Origin: Deferribacter thermophilus
GTDB taxonomy: Bacteria > Chrysiogenota > Deferribacteres > Deferribacterales > Deferribacteraceae
Length of the DNA: 64,000 nucleotides
Reading direction: 5' to 3'
Assembly (NCBI RefSeq): GCF_049472675.1
Contig: NZ_JAPNXM010000008.1
Coordinates: 1 to 64,000, forward strand
Each line of letters opens with the position of its first letter. Positions within the stretch are counted from its first letter, which is position 1. Below, piece after piece: positions 60,464 to 64,000 of the stretch. The notes under the pieces were generated by a model. It had not been told where the DNA came from and did no database searches. It worked only from the letters and a program-made list of their open reading frames with translations. The position numbers and the translations under genes were made by a program.

Positions 60464-62149
60464 ATGAAATTAAAACATATTAGAATTGGTGATTTACTTG
60501 TTACTAAAGGGTATCTAACTGAGGCTCAACTTAAAGTTGCCCTTGAAGAGCAGAAAAAAACAGGGAAAAAAATTGGTGAAGTTTTAATAGACTTAGGATA
60601 TATCACTGAAGATTTTTTACTCGATATTTTATCCGAACAGCTTGGCATAGAAAGAGTCACTTTAGACCAATTAGAACTATCTCCAAGCTTTAAAAATATT
60701 ATCCCAGAAAATGTTGCAAGGAAATATAAAGTTATCCCTGTAAAAATAGAAGGTAACACTCTACATATCGCTATGAGTGATCCAAACAATATCATTGCAA
60801 TTGATGAAATTACCAGACTTACCAAAAAAGATGTAATACCAATGCTTATTTCAAATGATGAATTTTTGGCTGCATTTAATAAAATATATGGTGGTGAAGA
60901 ACATCTATATAATATTGCACAAACGGTAGAAAAAGAGATATCTCTTTTATCTTCAGAAGATGATAGTGTCTACGAATCCTTAGCAGAAAGCTCATCTGCG
61001 GTAAACCTCGTAAATAGCATTATAGCAAAAGCTATAAATGAGAAGGCATCAGATATTCATATTGAACCAGATGAAGATATATTAAGGGTAAGATTTAGAA
61101 TTGATGGTATCTTACATGAAATTTTGACTTTAAATAAAGTATTAGCACCAGCTATAATTTCAAGAATTAAAATTATGGCAAATATGAATATAGCAGAAAA
61201 AAGAGTTCCTCAAGATGGCAGATTTAAAATAAAAATAAATTTTCAAGATATAGATTTTAGGGTATCCACACTTCCTACTAATTTTGGTGAAAAAGCAGTA
61301 TTAAGAGTGCTTGATAGAAGCAAAGCATTGTTAGAGCTTCACAGAATTGGTATGGATACTCACTCATTAGAAATTTATGACTCTATTATTTCAAAACCTT
61401 ACGGTATTATTTTGATTTCTGGTCCTACTGGAAGTGGTAAGACTACAACTCTGTATGCAACATTAAACAAATTAAACACATTAGAAAAAAATATTGTAAC
61501 GATTGAAGACCCTATTGAATACAATTTTAAAGTAATCAATCAAGTCCAAGTAGATGAAGCTGCAGGTGTAACCTTTGCTTCTGCATTAAGATCCATATTG
61601 AGACAAGACCCAGATATTATTATGGTTGGGGAAATAAGGGACAAGGAAACAGCACAAATCTCTATTCAAGCATCCCTTACAGGTCATCTTGTTTTAGCTA
61701 CAATACATACAAATGATGCAGTAAGTAGTGTTGTAAGACTTGTGGATATGGGGATAGAACCATATTTAGTTTCTTCTTCTCTAATAGGTGTTGTTGCTCA
61801 AAGACTCGTTCGAAAAGTATGTTTAAACTGTGCTGTAGAATACACTCCAGATGAAACTATATTGAAACGATTAGATATTAAATATCAAAATGCAAAATTT
61901 GTAAAAGGTGAAGGTTGTCCAGAATGTCATTATACAGGATACAAAGGGCGGATAGGTATCTATGAAGTTTTAAAAATTGATACCGAAATGAGAGAAATGA
62001 TAAGCAAAAATGCCACTACAGAAGCTATTAGAAAATATGCTTTGAGCAAAGGGTTTCAAACACTTTACGATTCAGGGATGAAGCTTGCATCAGTAGGAAT
62101 AACTACTCTTGAAGAGGTTTTGAGAGTTACTACTATAGAAAACGACTAA
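60464..62149 (+). CDS. GspE/PilB/MshE-type assembly ATPase
   Basis: A 561-residue hexameric motor that powers pilus or pseudopilus assembly. An N-terminal MshEN-type domain (about residues 1-150: GDLLVTKGYLTEAQLKVAL) is of the kind that can bind cyclic di-GMP in MshE. The C-terminal motor has Walker A GPTGSGKTTT (about residue 323), Asp box ITIEDPIEY, Walker B RQDPDIIMVGEIRD and His box TGHLVLATIHTND. A four-cysteine zinc site (CLNCAVEY...CPECHY) is near 455-490. It is the last gene of the operon. Confidence 0.95.
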   Translation: MKLKHIRIGDLLVTKGYLTEAQLKVALEEQKKTGKKIGEVLIDLGYITEDFLLDILSEQLGIERVTLDQLELSPSFKNIIPENVARKYKVIPVKIEGNTLHIAMSDPNNIIAIDEITRLTKKDVIPMLISNDEFLAAFNKIYGGEEHLYNIAQTVEKEISLLSSEDDSVYESLAESSSAVNLVNSIIAKAINEKASDIHIEPDEDILRVRFRIDGILHEILTLNKVLAPAIISRIKIMANMNIAEKRVPQDGRFKIKINFQDIDFRVSTLPTNFGEKAVLRVLDRSKALLELHRIGMDTHSLEIYDSIISKPYGIILISGPTGSGKTTTLYATLNKLNTLEKNIVTIEDPIEYNFKVINQVQVDEAAGVTFASALRSILRQDPDIIMVGEIRDKETAQISIQASLTGHLVLATIHTNDAVSSVVRLVDMGIEPYLVSSSLIGVVAQRLVRKVCLNCAVEYTPDETILKRLDIKYQNAKFVKGEGCPECHYTGYKGRIGIYEVLKIDTEMREMISKNATTEAIRKYALSKGFQTLYDSGMKLASVGITTLEEVLRVTTIEND

Positions 62150-62200
62150 ATTATCAATCATATATAAGTATCAAAATTGTTTCCTTTAATATATTTATTG

Positions 62201-62722
62201 TTAAAATCTATCTTTTACTTTATATGCTATTACTGAAGCAACAATTAATTTAATAATATCAAAAGGTAATGGTGTAAAAAAACCAATATATAATATTTTT
62301 TTGAAAGCTATAGCTTTATGCTGAATATAATTTAAATTCAAATATAAATATGATACCCCTAATCCATATATGACAATCAAACCTACAGCACCACCTAAAA
62401 AATAAAAAAATAGCTTTTTATATTTTGCAAAGTATCCAATAGGAATTGAAGCTAAAACAAAGCCAACAAGATAGCCAAAAGTAGGCTGTAACACATACCC
62501 TATTCCACCACCATGAGCAAAAATTGGTAAACCAATTAACCCTAATATTAAGTAAACCAAACCACCAATAAATGCAGGTTTTATACCAAAAATCATTGGC
62601 ATTAATAACACCACAAAAGGTTGTAAAGTTAAAGGTACAGGTTCTAAAGGGATTTTTATAAAAGCACTAACTGCTAAAAAAGCTGTAATCAAAGCAGAAA
62701 AAACAATTTTATTATTTTTCAT
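62201..62722 (-). CDS. bioY: Biotin transporter S component BioY
   Basis: A 173-residue, six-segment membrane protein that binds biotin in an ECF-type transporter. Markers: VPLTLQPFVVLLMPMIFG, GGLVYLILGLIGLPIFAHGGG and PTFGYLVGFVLAS, the BioY family core. No biotin operon genes or ECF ATPases are nearby, so the energising module must be elsewhere, or the protein works alone. It overlaps the patatin gene by 11 bases. Confidence 0.93.
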   Translation of the reverse strand: MKNNKIVFSALITAFLAVSAFIKIPLEPVPLTLQPFVVLLMPMIFGIKPAFIGGLVYLILGLIGLPIFAHGGGIGYVLQPTFGYLVGFVLASIPIGYFAKYKKLFFYFLGGAVGLIVIYGLGVSYLYLNLNYIQHKAIAFKKILYIGFFTPLPFDIIKLIVASVIAYKVKDRF

Positions 62723-63617
62723 GTGTACCCTCCATCATTAATAACCGATTTATAAGTCTTTTCCCTTCCTCATATCCAATTTCTATTATTTCTTTAGCTT
62801 TTGTAAAATCTGTTAGTTTATAACCATCTAAATCAGGTTTTACCTTAATACATTCAACATCATCCATCACATATTCTGCAGTGGCTTCCTGCATTATTGC
62901 TATACTTTGAACCAAAATTTCAAAAATATTTGGATATTTTACTTTTCCATTTTCAATATTTTTACCAAGAATATCTCTCACTAATTTATTTATAGATTTA
63001 AAAAATAAATTATTATCTTTTTGTCCAAAGCTTTCTCCATTTGAATAATATTTATTTATAAATTCATCCTTTTCAGCAAAAGGCCCCACATGAACAGCAA
63101 TTTTGATATCACAATCATCTGGTAATCTATTAACAGGCACTGGATTTTTTAATCCTCCATCCACTAAAAACATACCGTCTAAATAAGCTGGGATAAAAAC
63201 TCCAGGAAATGAAATACTAGCCCTTATCGCTTTTATTAGAGAGCCAGAATTAAACACTATCTCTTTACCAGTAAATAAGTCAGTGGCAACACAGCAAAAT
63301 TTTAAATCTAGGTTTTCTATTTTTATATCACCCACAAACTCATAAATAAATCTATCTATCTTTTTCCCATCTACTAATCCCGATTTTGTAATTTTAATAT
63401 CAAAAAACTCAGTAAATATTTTCCAGTCAAGTTCATAAATCAGTTTTTCCATTTGAAAAACATCATACCCTGCTGCATATAGTCCACCAATAAAAGCACC
63501 CATACTTGAGCCGCTTATAGCATAAATTGGTATCTCTGCTTCTTGAAAAGCTTTTAAAATACCTATATGAGCCAAACCTCTAGCAGCCCCACTTCCAAGA
63601 GATATTCCTATTTTCAT
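62712..63617 (-). CDS. Patatin-like phospholipase
   Basis: A 301-residue protein with the patatin catalytic dyad: oxyanion-hole SLGSGAARGLAHIGIL, nucleophile GSSMGAFIGG (Ser about residue 38) and the Asp motif DGGLKNPVPV (Asp about residue 153). No signal peptide, so an intracellular lipid acyl hydrolase (RssA/YlbK-like). It sits 4 bp after a formate dehydrogenase-like gene and overlaps bioY. Confidence 0.92.
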   Translation of the reverse strand: MKIGISLGSGAARGLAHIGILKAFQEAEIPIYAISGSSMGAFIGGLYAAGYDVFQMEKLIYELDWKIFTEFFDIKITKSGLVDGKKIDRFIYEFVGDIKIENLDLKFCCVATDLFTGKEIVFNSGSLIKAIRASISFPGVFIPAYLDGMFLVDGGLKNPVPVNRLPDDCDIKIAVHVGPFAEKDEFINKYYSNGESFGQKDNNLFFKSINKLVRDILGKNIENGKVKYPNIFEILVQSIAIMQEATAEYVMDDVECIKVKPDLDGYKLTDFTKAKEIIEIGYEEGKRLINRLLMMEGTHEK

Positions 63618-63621
63618 AATT

Positions 63622-64000
63622 TCAATTTACCCTTTCAATCTTAACAGCACAAACCTTATACTCAGGAATTTTAGCTACCTTATCCAAAGCTTTCACTGTA
63701 AGCTTGTTTACATTACCTTCAGGAAAATGAAAATTACCAAACAACTCCCCTGCTTTTAATCTCTCTGTAACAAAAACTTTTGCAATTATCTCCCCTCTTC
63801 TCGAAATTACTTTAATATTATCTCCATCTATTAAACCATAAGATTTTGCATCATTTACATTAATCATTACTATAGGCTTTGAACAGACTTTAGTTAACTC
63901 ATCAACTCTCCGTGTCAATTCACCACCATGCCAATGATAAAGCTCCCTGCCAGTATTTAGTAAAAAAGGGTATTCATTATCAGGGGATTCATAAGGGTTA
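63622..64000 (-). CDS. Formate dehydrogenase-like molybdopterin oxidoreductase (3' end only)
   Basis: Only the C-terminal ~125 residues lie in the window; the frame is open through the right edge. The upstream visible part reads NPYESPDNEYPFLLNTGREL, then YHWHGGELTRRVDEL and INVNDAKSYGLIDGDNIKVISRRGEI. This is the molybdopterin dinucleotide-binding domain of FdhA-like oxidoreductases. Which electron donor is used, and whether the protein has selenocysteine, cannot be seen. Confidence 0.75.
   Translation of the reverse strand, partial: NPYESPDNEYPFLLNTGRELYHWHGGELTRRVDELTKVCSKPIVMINVNDAKSYGLIDGDNIKVISRRGEIIAKVFVTERLKAGELFGNFHFPEGNVNKLTVKALDKVAKIPEYKVCAVKIERVN

Overview
The window is AT-rich (roughly 30% G+C by eye) Gram-negative bacterial chromosome with tightly packed, often overlapping genes. 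LPS heptosyltransferase-like genes, a secretin, SurA/PpiC-type foldase and YejM-like protein indicate an outer membrane. A membrane-anchored cytochrome c, a cytochrome bd-like gene pair, class II ribonucleotide reductase, a formate dehydrogenase-like gene end and an M29 aminopeptidase suggest an anaerobic or microaerophilic, possibly thermophilic respirer. The gene mix resembles Deferribacterota (Deferribacter/Calditerrivibrio-like), but that is inference from recall, not from a search. No rRNA, tRNA, CRISPR array, prophage or transposase gene was seen.

Layout. 85-4900 (+): two cytochrome bd-like membrane proteins, then nrdJ with its own promoter and terminators. 4968-15971 (-): a long leftward block with mnmA, a phosphodiesterase, the complete rod-shape set mreB-mreC-mreD-mrdA-rodA, a B12-binding radical SAM protein, a Fur-family regulator, a 35-residue RCKP rubredoxin-like protein, a TIGR02757 protein, trxA and an FmdB-type zinc ribbon. 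16066-30117 (+): lysS, a diguanylate cyclase, an RsmB-like methyltransferase, a 1262-residue secreted LamG/DUF6701 (MshQ-like) protein, a repeat-filled gap, a PpiC foldase, a mono-heme cytochrome, a hemolysin III-like protein, two GT9 heptosyltransferases and a YejM-like protein. 30123-34704 (mostly -): radical SAM protein, metF, lytic transglycosylase (+), iron alcohol dehydrogenase, M29 aminopeptidase.

34982-41283 (+) is a four-gene, overlapping operon: manC, two GT4 glycosyltransferases and an unusual fusion of a degenerate protein kinase with a FapA/DUF342 beta-helix domain. This is the strongest candidate for something undescribed. 41301-43803 (-): PAP2 phosphatase, epimerase and metallo-beta-lactamase-fold protein. 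43902-50061 (+): lemA, DUF2207 protein, a formyltransferase-like protein, a branched-chain-type binding protein, a YhdH-type oxidoreductase and a Uma2 protein.

50342-62149 (+) is a 15-gene MSHA-type IV pilus / type II secretion-like operon behind a near-consensus promoter: major pilin, GspF, five minor pilin-like proteins, an ExeA/MshM ATPase with a C-terminal SH3 domain, a TPR protein, PilM/N/O-like assembly proteins, a MshK-like protein, a short secretin and the GspE/MshE ATPase. No prepilin peptidase or PilT lies in the window. The MshQ-like protein at 19785 sits 27 kb away and may belong to the same fibre. 62201-64000 (-): bioY, a patatin-like lipase and the 3' end of a formate dehydrogenase-like gene.

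A family of about 72-bp palindromic repeats (GATTGCTTCG...CGAAGCAATC) occurs at 23694, 23882, 34780, 50133 and as a triple array at 52459-52722. The triple array lies directly in front of, and is open in frame with, a pseudopilin gene whose start has been obscured.
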